Source: Bacteroidia bacterium (GTDB lineage Bacteria; Bacteroidota; Bacteroidia; Chitinophagales; Chitinophagaceae). Taken from it: DNA of 64,000 bases. A model generated the notes under the pieces. The model saw only the letters and a program-made list of their open reading frames with translations. It was not told the DNA's origin and searched no databases. The stretch spans positions 610,806 through 674,805 of the forward strand of contig JAUICZ010000001.1 in assembly GCA_030429205.1 (NCBI GenBank), read 5' to 3'. The position numbers were made by a program, and so were the translations under genes. This document shows positions 54,082-61,546 of this stretch, piece after piece. How positions within the stretch are numbered: position 1 is the first letter of the stretch; the number at the start of each line of letters is the position of its first letter.

Positions 54082-54393
54082 CTACGTATACAGCCCACCG
54101 TTATTACTTTGAGCCAAAATATCTTCTTTCAACTCATTGGGTATATTAGTCCATTTTGTATTAGAAGATAAGATTAGCTTACAGCCATATTGGTATGCTA
54201 AGTCATAGATATGGCGATACCAATCTAAATACGTCCAATCTAAAGGAGGAGTAGAGTATAAATAACGACCCTCTTGATTCCAGTTAACTCCAGCCGCCTC
54301 TCTGTAAATGTATGGGAACCCTTCTTTTTCAACTCTAAGACAGAGCCTTGTTTCTTTATCAATAAATACTTCTAATATGTGGTCTGTTTTCAT
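54082..54393 (-). CDS. 103-aa orphan protein sharing its C-terminal codons with fabG
   Basis: A small cytosolic protein: MKTDHILEVFIDKETRLCLRVEKEGFPYIYREAAGVNWNQEGRYLYSTPPLDWTYLDWYRHIYDLAYQYGCKLILSSNTKWTNIPNELKEDILAQSNNGGLYT. I do not know a named family. Its ATG overlaps the fabG stop codon (TAATG), so translation is probably coupled. Its last six residues, NGGLYT, equal those of FabG and are encoded by a 21-bp segment that matches the fabG 3' end at 19 positions. The gene appears to have been inserted at the end of fabG, with duplication of that end. Confidence 0.6.
   Translation of the reverse strand: MKTDHILEVFIDKETRLCLRVEKEGFPYIYREAAGVNWNQEGRYLYSTPPLDWTYLDWYRHIYDLAYQYGCKLILSSNTKWTNIPNELKEDILAQSNNGGLYT
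54083..54103. repeat. Direct repeat of the fabG 3' end, left copy
   Basis: This matches 54394-54414 at 19 of 21 positions. Both differences are transitions at third codon positions that keep NGGLYT. It encodes the end of the 103-aa gene. Confidence 0.85.
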
Positions 54394-55127
54394 TACGTAT
54401 ACAGTCCACCATTAATAGACACTACTTGCCCGGTAATGTAGCCCGCCTTTTTAGAGGCTAAGAAACCCACCAAGTCGGCAATCTCCTGTACCTCGCCAAA
54501 GCGTTGCATCGGTATCATTTTCTTCAGGTCGGCTTCGTTCAGCTCTTCGGTCATATCGGTTTTAATAAAGCCCGGTGCAATTGCGTTCACGGTAATGTTA
54601 CGTTTAGCAATTTCTTGGCCCAATGCTTTGGTAGCACCTATCATACCTGCTTTGGCGGCAGAGTAGTTCACTTGTCCTGCCTGCCCTTTTAAACCACTTA
54701 GCGATACCATATTGATGATACGTCCGTAGCGGTTCATCAGCATCGGCTTCAGCACTTGTTTGGTTACATTGTACATACCATTCAGGCTGGTATCCAGTAC
54801 GCCGTCCCACTGGTCGTCGGTCATGCTCATCATCAAAATATCCTGACGGATACCTGCATTGTTGATCAGCACTTCTATGATAGATTCTTTATTGGCTTCC
54901 TGCCAATCGGTAATAGCTTTTTCTACAGCAGCTTTATCAGCCACGTCAAATTGCATGCCTTCCGCTTTCACTCCCTGCTCTTCAATCAGCTTGATGGTTT
55001 CGTCTGCCGCTGCTTTGTTGCCGCGATAGTTCACCAAAATGTTATAACCCATTTTAGCCAACTCTATACAACAAGCCCTGCCAATACCACGAGAGCCACC
55101 GGTTACTAATGCGTACTTATTTTCCAT
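54393..55127 (-). CDS. fabG: 3-oxoacyl-ACP reductase FabG-like (SDR)
   Basis: The 244-aa short-chain dehydrogenase has TGGSRGIG (NADPH-binding loop, residues 9-16), NNAG (89-92), catalytic Ser142, Tyr155 and Lys159, and PGFIKTDM. It ends YITGQVVSINGGLYT. It reduces 3-oxoacyl-ACP. It sits one base after the ammonia-lyase stop, so the two are cotranscribed, which fits reduction steps of flexirubin/aryl-polyene chain building rather than, or besides, housekeeping fatty-acid synthesis. GC content here is visibly higher than in the block to its left. Its terminal codons are duplicated at 54083-54103. Confidence 0.92.
   Translation of the reverse strand: MENKYALVTGGSRGIGRACCIELAKMGYNILVNYRGNKAAADETIKLIEEQGVKAEGMQFDVADKAAVEKAITDWQEANKESIIEVLINNAGIRQDILMMSMTDDQWDGVLDTSLNGMYNVTKQVLKPMLMNRYGRIINMVSLSGLKGQAGQVNYSAAKAGMIGATKALGQEIAKRNITVNAIAPGFIKTDMTEELNEADLKKMIPMQRFGEVQEIADLVGFLASKKAGYITGQVVSINGGLYT
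54394..54414. repeat. Direct repeat of the fabG 3' end, right copy (in fabG)
   Basis: The last codons of fabG (NGGLYT plus the first two bases of the stop). The related copy is 311 bp to the left. Together they bracket the 103-aa gene like target duplications of an inserted segment. Confidence 0.85.
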
Positions 55128-55128
55128 G

Positions 55129-56682
55129 CTAAATTTTCTTTTTGAATTGTGCTACTATGTCTGTGTCTTTCATCCACTCCTTCACCTGTTGCAGGTTGGG
55201 CGATGCGGCAAAATCTTCTTTAAAGAATGGGAACAGTTTACGTACCCCGTTGTACAACCATTTGGTAGACGGTGCCAGACGGTCAGATATTTCTCTAATG
55301 TCAATAGCCTGTACCAGTGCTACCGCTTCTACCGCCAATACCTCGTAAGTATTGTCGATGACACGGTTACACATCATAGCGGCGTTAGTACCCATGCTCA
55401 CAATATCCTGATTGTCGTTATTGTTTGGGATGCTGTGGATATACATCGGGTTGCTGAGTGTTTGGTTCTCTGCTACTGTTGATGTTGCAGGGTATTGCAT
55501 ACCTTGTATACCAAAGTTCAAACCCAGTTTACCCGCATTGGCAAAGGCAGGTAGTTTTTGGTTCAGTGCAGGGTTCAGCAAAAAGTTCAACTGACGCTCT
55601 GCCAGCATAGACAGTTTGGTCACTGCCACTTTCAGCTTATCCATTTCCAAAGCAATATAATCGCCGTGGAAGTTACCACCGTGAAAAACGTTTTTGTTCT
55701 TGTAATCTACTACAGGGTTGTCGTTCACGCTGTTCAGCTCGTTCATCACTACCTCTTCTGCATTGATCACCGTATCGAACACAGGGCCCAGTATCTGCGG
55801 TACACAACGTAGCGAATAGTACTCCTGTACCTTATCTTCAATTACGTCTTGCGTTACCTTTTTGTCGTACAAGTGTTCGTGACGCTTACGCATCAACCCA
55901 CTGTCTGCACCCAATATGCGCATCCACTCTGCTACCAACTGCTGCCCTCTGTGTTTTTTCACATTGTTCAGCTCTGCAGAAAAGTGGTCGTCATAGGCTT
56001 CCATCATCTCATTCACCATCAGCGACAAGAGCATGCTCCATACCACCAACCTGTGCGCACGTATCACGTTGATGCCACCGATACCAGTCATAGACGATGT
56101 ACCGTTCATCAACGCCAGCCCTTCGCGGGCATATATTTTAAGGGGCTTCAGCTTCAGCTCCTTATAAACTTTTTTAGCGGGCAATATCTCTCCGTTGTAC
56201 CAAAACTCACCTTCACCTATCAGGCCAAGCGCCAAATGCGCCAGTTGCACCAAGTCTCCACTGGCACCCACACCACCGTGTGCGTATACTACAGGGTATG
56301 CCTCGTTATTGATGAGATTGGTCATGAGTTGTACCAGATCCGGATGAATCCCCGAATAACCTAATACCATAGTATGCAGACGAGCCAGCATCATGGCACG
56401 AGTTTGTATAGTATTCAACCTTTGCCCCATACCACTGCTGTGGCTGCGGATGAGGTTGTACTGTAACTCTCTGCGGTCATCATCATTAATACGGTATTGA
56501 GCCATAGGACCAAAACCGGTATTGATGCCGTATATCAGTTTATCTTTCGAGAATGATTTAAGGAATTCGTAGCAGCGTGTTGCCTCCTTTACGGCAGAGG
56601 GCGTTAAGTTCACCTCTTTCTGGTAAAGTACAATCTGCTCAAACGAGTCTAAATCTAAAGGTTTTCCACCCAGCGCAATCAT
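55129..56682 (-). CDS. Aromatic amino acid ammonia-lyase (tyrosine ammonia-lyase-like)
   Basis: The 517-aa protein forms the MIO cofactor from Ala140-Ser141-Gly142 (HGGVGASGDLVQLAHLALGLIGEGE). It also has YGINTGFGPM (catalytic Tyr), EGLALMNGTSSMTG, VQEYYSLRCVPQILGP, SVNDNPVVD, HGGNFHGDYIALEMDKL and PNNNDNQDIVSMGTNAA. The pattern, including LIRSHSSGMG, closely resembles the flavobacterial tyrosine ammonia-lyases that supply 4-coumarate as the flexirubin starter. Histidine ammonia-lyase is the alternative, but no hutU, hutI or hutG gene is nearby. It is the first gene of the fabG operon. Confidence 0.9.
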   Translation of the reverse strand: MIALGGKPLDLDSFEQIVLYQKEVNLTPSAVKEATRCYEFLKSFSKDKLIYGINTGFGPMAQYRINDDDRRELQYNLIRSHSSGMGQRLNTIQTRAMMLARLHTMVLGYSGIHPDLVQLMTNLINNEAYPVVYAHGGVGASGDLVQLAHLALGLIGEGEFWYNGEILPAKKVYKELKLKPLKIYAREGLALMNGTSSMTGIGGINVIRAHRLVVWSMLLSLMVNEMMEAYDDHFSAELNNVKKHRGQQLVAEWMRILGADSGLMRKRHEHLYDKKVTQDVIEDKVQEYYSLRCVPQILGPVFDTVINAEEVVMNELNSVNDNPVVDYKNKNVFHGGNFHGDYIALEMDKLKVAVTKLSMLAERQLNFLLNPALNQKLPAFANAGKLGLNFGIQGMQYPATSTVAENQTLSNPMYIHSIPNNNDNQDIVSMGTNAAMMCNRVIDNTYEVLAVEAVALVQAIDIREISDRLAPSTKWLYNGVRKLFPFFKEDFAASPNLQQVKEWMKDTDIVAQFKKKI

Positions 56683-56749
56683 ACACTAAATATAAGTGGG
56701 CAAAAATATAAAAATCAGGGCGTATTGTAATGGCGATGCCTATTTATGA

Positions 56750-57673
56750 TCAATAATCTTCATACCACTTAAATACATTGGTTAAGATGTCTTTTTTGTG
56801 CTCCTTTATATACTCTAAAAATGCAGATGCCACATTCGAGTGCTTTTTGCCTTTCAGCCAGGTCAAACTCCATTGTGTTTGCACGGGTAGGCCTTTGTAG
56901 GGTATGATCTTCAGGTCTTTGTTCTGTAGCTCGTTCTTTATACCTATCAATGGCATGATGGAGTAGCCGAGGTTTGCCAATAGTGCCTGCTTTACCGCTT
57001 CGTTAGAGGTAAGCTCCAGCTTTCTTAATACAGACAAGTCGTTATCAGTCAGGAATTTTTCCATTACCTGCCTGGTACCTGAGCCTTTTTCCCTAAAGAT
57101 GAAAGGGAGGTTCTGGAGCGACTTTTTACTGGTTTTCTTGATCACATGTTTTGCAGCACTATTACCTACCAGATATAGTTTGTTTTTAAGTAGAGGTACA
57201 TGTTCTACCCTTAGTTTCTCAGGTAAAATAGATACCAACGCAAAATCAACTTCATTGTTATCCAGTGTTTCAACCACTTTTGTTTTGTTCGTTACATCCA
57301 TTTCCAGCTCTACGCCCGGGTTTTGGTTGATAAAGCCTGATATAAAGTAGGGCATTACATATTTACCTGTAGAAACTACAGATATCTTCAGCTTCCCGAT
57401 CAGCTCGCCCTGGTAAGCAAGTGTTTTATAGTTAATGCTGTATACCTGCTCTAATATCTTCTCGGCAGCTAGTGCAATTTCCTTCCCAAAATCTGTGATG
57501 TAAATGTTCCTGCCAATTACCTCTGTCAGTGGAATATCGAACTGTGCCTGAAAGTTTTTTAGCTGAATAGAAACCGCAGGTTGTGTAAGGTGCAGCTCAT
57601 CGGCAGCTTTCGTTACACTTCTTGTCTCTGCTATTTTCTGGAAGATCTGCAACTGGTGTAAAGTATAATTCAT
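56750..57673 (-). CDS. LysR-family transcriptional regulator
   Basis: The 307-aa protein has an N-terminal HTH (LHQLQIFQKIAETRSVTKAADELHLTQPAVSIQLKNFQAQF) and a C-terminal effector domain (GKLKISVVSTGKYVMPYFISGFINQNPGVELEMDVTN, SLQNLPFIFREKGSGTRQVMEKFL). It diverges from the icd-orf93-sbtA operon across 86 bp. That gap has the dyad TCATTT/AAATGA (57693-57698, 57716-57721), a plausible LysR-type site. The arrangement recalls CbbR/CmpR-type regulators that control inorganic carbon genes; the effector is unknown. Confidence 0.9.
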   Translation of the reverse strand: MNYTLHQLQIFQKIAETRSVTKAADELHLTQPAVSIQLKNFQAQFDIPLTEVIGRNIYITDFGKEIALAAEKILEQVYSINYKTLAYQGELIGKLKISVVSTGKYVMPYFISGFINQNPGVELEMDVTNKTKVVETLDNNEVDFALVSILPEKLRVEHVPLLKNKLYLVGNSAAKHVIKKTSKKSLQNLPFIFREKGSGTRQVMEKFLTDNDLSVLRKLELTSNEAVKQALLANLGYSIMPLIGIKNELQNKDLKIIPYKGLPVQTQWSLTWLKGKKHSNVASAFLEYIKEHKKDILTNVFKWYEDY

Positions 57674-57692
57674 AAAAAATGTTTATGATTTT

Positions 57693-57721
57693 CATTTTAA
57701 GTATAAATATAATTAAATGAA
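57693..57721. promoter_or_regulatory. Possible LysR operator
   Basis: Inverted half-sites TCATTT and AAATGA separated by 17 nt, centred in the 86-bp LysR-icd divergent gap. Position and symmetry fit an autoregulatory LysR site; the sequence is AT-rich and the call is tentative. Confidence 0.3.
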
Positions 57722-57759
57722 TATATCCCCACATATTTGCATCGAAAAAAATAACAACT

Positions 57760-59196
57760 ATGACAAAAGTAACAATCGCAAAAGGTGACGGGATCGGTCC
57801 GGAAATAATGGACGCCACCCTTAAAATTCTAAAAGCAGCAAATGCTAAAGTAGAGTTTGATGAAATTGAAGTAGGTGAAAAAGTATACCTGTCGGGTAAC
57901 ACTTCCGGTATTTCTGATGAGGCTTGGAACAGCATCAGGACAAACAAGGTTTTTCTAAAGGCACCCATTACAACACCACAAGGCGGTGGCTACAAAAGCC
58001 TGAATGTAACCATGAGAAAAACACTGGGACTTTTTGCCAACGTTAGACCATGCCGCAGCATGCACCCCTTTGTAACAACCAAGCATCATGCAATGGACAC
58101 TGTAATTATAAGGGAGAATGAAGAGGACTTGTATGCAGGTATAGAACACCAACAAACAGATGAGGTAATTCAGTGCCTGAAACTGATCAGCAGACCGGGT
58201 TGTGAAAAGATCATCCGCTATGCATTTGAATATGCAAAACAATACGGACGCAAAAAAGTAACCTGCTTTACGAAGGACAACATAATGAAGCAAACAGATG
58301 GCTTGTTTCACAAAGTTTTTAATGAGGTGGCAGCAGAGTATCCCGAAATAGAAAATGAACACTGGATCATAGACATAGGTGCAGCACGAATAGCAGATAC
58401 ACCTGAAAAATTTGATGTGGTAGTGATGCCTAATTTGTATGGAGATGTTGTGTCAGATATTGCAGCACAGATAACAGGCTCTGTAGGGCTGGCAGGTAGT
58501 GCCAACATAGGGGCGAGTTGCGCGATGTTTGAAGCTATACACGGTTCAGCACCAGATATAGCGGGCAAAAACATAGCCAACCCGTCAGGCTTGATAAATG
58601 CAGCCATCATGATGTTGAACCACATAGGAGATGGAGACACAGCAGAATTGATACAAAACGCATGGCTAAAAACTATTGAAGATGGTATACACACAGTAGA
58701 TATATATAACCAGAGCAGCAGCAAAACAAAAGTAGGTACAGCAGAGTTTGCTGATGCCGTTATCAACAACCTGGGGCAAAAACCTGCGCAACTACAACCT
58801 GTAGCTTATAAAGGAAATGGCTCATTCAAAATGCCGGTATATAAAAGAAAGCAACAGGCTAACAAAGAGCTGGACGGGGTAGACGTTTTTGCACACTGGG
58901 TAGGTACTAACCCTGAAGAACTGGCAAACCAATTACTAAAACTAGAGAACGAAAACATTAAACTACAGATGATCACCAACAGAGGGGTTAAAGTGTGGCC
59001 TAATGGTTTTGAAGAAACATTTTGTACAGACCACTGGCGCTGCCGCTTTGCAAAAGTAAACGAATCAAAAGTAGATAAAGGTGATATAGTAGAGCTGCTT
59101 AGTAAAGGGGTAGTACATGGTGTAGACATTGTAAAAACAGAGAACCTCTACAGTTTTGATGGTGAACGTGGTTACTCATTAGGACAAGGTCAGTAA
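57760..59196 (+). CDS. icd: NADP-dependent isocitrate dehydrogenase, Thermus-like long form
   Basis: The 478-aa protein converts isocitrate to 2-oxoglutarate and CO2. It has the beta-decarboxylating dehydrogenase core: VTIAKGDGIGPEIMDATLKIL, KAPITTPQGGGYKSLNVTMRKTLGLFANVRPCRS, VIIRENEEDLYAGIEH, MPNLYGDVVSDIAAQITGSVGLAGSANIG and EAIHGSAPDIAGKNIANPSG. A C-terminal extension of about 140 residues (from about 340) is rich in charged helices and ends with a small domain around WPNGFEETFCTDHWRCRF, as in Thermus-type enzymes. It leads an operon with a 93-aa protein and a bicarbonate transporter. Confidence 0.93.
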   Translation: MTKVTIAKGDGIGPEIMDATLKILKAANAKVEFDEIEVGEKVYLSGNTSGISDEAWNSIRTNKVFLKAPITTPQGGGYKSLNVTMRKTLGLFANVRPCRSMHPFVTTKHHAMDTVIIRENEEDLYAGIEHQQTDEVIQCLKLISRPGCEKIIRYAFEYAKQYGRKKVTCFTKDNIMKQTDGLFHKVFNEVAAEYPEIENEHWIIDIGAARIADTPEKFDVVVMPNLYGDVVSDIAAQITGSVGLAGSANIGASCAMFEAIHGSAPDIAGKNIANPSGLINAAIMMLNHIGDGDTAELIQNAWLKTIEDGIHTVDIYNQSSSKTKVGTAEFADAVINNLGQKPAQLQPVAYKGNGSFKMPVYKRKQQANKELDGVDVFAHWVGTNPEELANQLLKLENENIKLQMITNRGVKVWPNGFEETFCTDHWRCRFAKVNESKVDKGDIVELLSKGVVHGVDIVKTENLYSFDGERGYSLGQGQ

Positions 59197-59215
59197 TAAC
59201 AAAAAACAAATAATT

Positions 59216-59497
59216 ATGAATACAACAGTTACAAAAAAGTACAGCTTAATAGACGGAACATTTAATGTAGCAGATGCTAAAGAAGTGTTGCTTGCATTGA
59301 TAGATAATAAGATCCGCTACCATCAACAACGCATCTTTAGTCATGAAGAAAGGTTTGGTAAGCCGTGTCAATTTTCTGAGGAAAGGATAATACAGTTACG
59401 CCAAACACGATCTGAAATTGTAGAACTGCTTAAACAATATGAAGAACAGGGGAAAGACTTGCAAATACATTCTGACATACAAATTGACATAAAATAA
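59216..59497 (+). CDS. 93-aa helical protein between icd and sbtA
   Basis: A small cytosolic protein (MNTTVTKKYSLIDGTFNVADAKEVLLALIDNKIRYHQQRIFSHEERFGKPC, then a charged helix RIIQLRQTRSEIVELLKQYEEQGK likely to be coiled coil). I recognise no family. It lies 19 nt after icd and 5 nt before the transporter, so it is part of the operon. It is not PII-like, so it is not an SbtB homologue. A regulatory or accessory role for the transporter is a guess from position. Confidence 0.7.
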   Translation: MNTTVTKKYSLIDGTFNVADAKEVLLALIDNKIRYHQQRIFSHEERFGKPCQFSEERIIQLRQTRSEIVELLKQYEEQGKDLQIHSDIQIDIK

Positions 59498-59502
59498 TAC
59501 AG

Positions 59503-60468
59503 ATGAATTTAGACTTACTGATCAATAATCTAACTAACCCGGCACTGCTATTTTTTATACTGGGTATAATAGCGGTGTTGTTAAAAAGCGATCTGGAAAT
59601 ACCACCTACTTCATCGAAGTTTATATCGCTCTACTTGCTTTTTGCTATTGGCTTTAAAGGCGGACAAGAGCTTTCTCATGAGCCGATATCAGGAGAGATA
59701 GTGTGGTCAATGGTGTTTGGTATGTTGATAGCGGTAGCTATTCCAATTTACACATTCTTTGTATTGAAGAAGCGATTGAATACTTATGATGCCGGAGCCG
59801 TAGCAGCTGCATATGGCTCCGTTAGTGCGGTAACGTTTGTTACAGCAGTTTCTTATCTGGAAGCAAACAACTTATCGCTGCACGGGCACATGGTGGCTAT
59901 TATGGCTTTAATGGAATCACCCGCAATCATTGCAGGGTTGATTCTCATCTCATTCTTTAACAAGAAAGACAATGAGATAAAACGTCATGTTGCCATAAAA
60001 CATTCTTTAACTAATGGTAGTGTGTTGTTGATACTGGGTAGTTTGATCATTGGTTATATGGCAAGTGCCGAGCAGGCAGAAGGTATCAAACCTTTTACCA
60101 ATGATATCTTCAAAGGTTTTCTGGCCATCTTTTTGTTGGATATGGGTATCATCAGCGGGCGCAAACTAAAATCTTTAATAGCGGAAGGATGGTTCCCATT
60201 AGCATTTGCTGTAGCTATACCGATAATCAACGGGTGTTTAATTGCGATACTCAGTTCTTTGGTAACAGACGATGTGAGTAATCGTTTCATCTTTTCGATA
60301 CTGGCTGCCAGTGCCTCTTACATTGCAGTGCCTGCTGCTATGAAGATAGCTGTGCCAAAAGCAAATCCGGGACTGTTCTTACCAATGGCTTTGGCAGTAA
60401 CATTCCCGGTTAATATTACAATTGGTATGCCGATATATTATATGGTGGTCAATGCTATAAGCTTATAG
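59503..60468 (+). CDS. SbtA-like sodium-dependent bicarbonate transporter
   Basis: The 321-aa inner-membrane protein has about ten helices and the SbtA pattern: LTNPALLFFILGIIAVLLKSDLEIP, FISLYLLFAIGFKGGQELS, DAGAVAAAYGSVSAVTFVTAVSYLE, MVAIMALMESPAIIAGLIL, FLAIFLLDMGIISGRKL, and a second repeat ending AAMKIAVPKANPGLFLPMALAVTFPVNITIGMPIYY. SbtA imports HCO3- with Na+. It is coexpressed with icd and a 93-aa protein and divergent from a LysR gene. The stop codon lies within a 26-bp perfect palindrome shared with the convergent aldo/keto reductase gene. Confidence 0.88.
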   Translation: MNLDLLINNLTNPALLFFILGIIAVLLKSDLEIPPTSSKFISLYLLFAIGFKGGQELSHEPISGEIVWSMVFGMLIAVAIPIYTFFVLKKRLNTYDAGAVAAAYGSVSAVTFVTAVSYLEANNLSLHGHMVAIMALMESPAIIAGLILISFFNKKDNEIKRHVAIKHSLTNGSVLLILGSLIIGYMASAEQAEGIKPFTNDIFKGFLAIFLLDMGIISGRKLKSLIAEGWFPLAFAVAIPIINGCLIAILSSLVTDDVSNRFIFSILAASASYIAVPAAMKIAVPKANPGLFLPMALAVTFPVNITIGMPIYYMVVNAISL

Positions 60469-60474
60469 CATTGA
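60449..60474. terminator. 26-bp perfect palindrome across convergent stop codons
   Basis: A perfect palindrome with no spacer, centred on AAGCTT. It contains the sbtA stop codon and ends 1 bp before the aldo/keto reductase stop. It could form a hairpin or cruciform, but no T-run follows on either strand, so a terminator role is uncertain and a protein-binding site is possible. Confidence 0.4.
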
Positions 60475-60475
60475 T

Positions 60476-61468
60476 CTACCATATTGGCATAGTAGGTTTA
60501 GTACCCATTATCTCGTCTATGCGCTCCATCACCTCATCAGTCAGTTGTGGCATTACATCCAATGCTTTCAAGTTTTCTTTTAACTGTTCTTCTTTAGTAG
60601 CACCTAGTATTGCAGTAGTTACATTTGGGTTGCGGATGCACCATGCTATAGATAGAGTAGCCAGTGAAGTTCCTAAATCACTAGCTACATTACCTAGTTC
60701 TTTAACACGGTTCAAACGGTCGTCACTTAGCGTGCGGTCTTTCAACCAGTCGAAACCTTCTAAACCCAAACGAGAACCTTCAGGAATACCATCGTTGTAC
60801 TTACCCGTCAATAAACCGGAAGCCAGCGGACTCCAGATGGTAGTACCCATACCAATGTTCTTGAAGATGGTATAATAGTCTACCTCTACTTTTTGTCGCT
60901 CGAATAAATTGTATTGAGGTTGCTCCATTGCAGGGCCAATCAATCGTAAGTCGCGAGCCACCATATGTGCTTCCATTATTTCAGCTGCACTCCATTCGCT
61001 GGTACCCCAGTATAATATTTTACCACGTTGTATCAGGTGGTTCATCGTCCATACTACTTCTTCAATAGGTGTATTCTTATCAGGACGATGGCAGAAGAAA
61101 AGGTCAAGATAATCTACCTGCAAACGTTGCAAAGCTTCATCGCAGGCTTCTACAATATGTTTACGACTCAACCCTTTTTGGTTGGGTAAGTTATCATCAC
61201 CACCATGCCAGCCGAAGAATACTTTTGAAGACACTACATAAGAAGAACGCTCCCAGTTCTTACTCTTCAACACACGCCCCATCATCTTTTCGCTTTCTCC
61301 TTTTGAGTATACCTCTGCATTGTCAAAAAAGTTGACACCGTTTTCGTAAGCTAGGCTCATTAAACGGTCAGATGTATTGTCTTCTATTTGTTTGGCAAAG
61401 GTTACCCACGACCCGTAAGAAAGTACGCTGAGTTGTAAACCTGTATTGCCCATTCTTCTATATTCCAT
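60476..61468 (-). CDS. Aldo/keto reductase (Kv-beta/YghZ-like)
   Basis: The 330-aa TIM-barrel oxidoreductase has the Asp-Tyr-Lys-His catalytic set: NFFDNAEVYSKGESE (Asp and Tyr), VVSSKVFFG (Lys), DLFFCHRPD (His). It also has YWGTSEWSAAEIMEA, QPQYNLFERQKVE and a C-terminal NADPH-binding RNPNVTTAILGATKEEQLKENL. The overall layout matches the voltage-gated K+ channel beta-subunit/YghZ subgroup, which reduces aldehydes such as methylglyoxal. The substrate here is unknown. It is transcribed leftward and separated from serC by 78 bp. Confidence 0.92.
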   Translation of the reverse strand: MEYRRMGNTGLQLSVLSYGSWVTFAKQIEDNTSDRLMSLAYENGVNFFDNAEVYSKGESEKMMGRVLKSKNWERSSYVVSSKVFFGWHGGDDNLPNQKGLSRKHIVEACDEALQRLQVDYLDLFFCHRPDKNTPIEEVVWTMNHLIQRGKILYWGTSEWSAAEIMEAHMVARDLRLIGPAMEQPQYNLFERQKVEVDYYTIFKNIGMGTTIWSPLASGLLTGKYNDGIPEGSRLGLEGFDWLKDRTLSDDRLNRVKELGNVASDLGTSLATLSIAWCIRNPNVTTAILGATKEEQLKENLKALDVMPQLTDEVMERIDEIMGTKPTMPIW

Positions 61469-61546
61469 GTTGCTAATTTTAGAATATTAAAGATGGCAGT
61501 TTTTGGGGAGAAAACCAGATAGAGGTTTGTTATGGTATGATAAATA

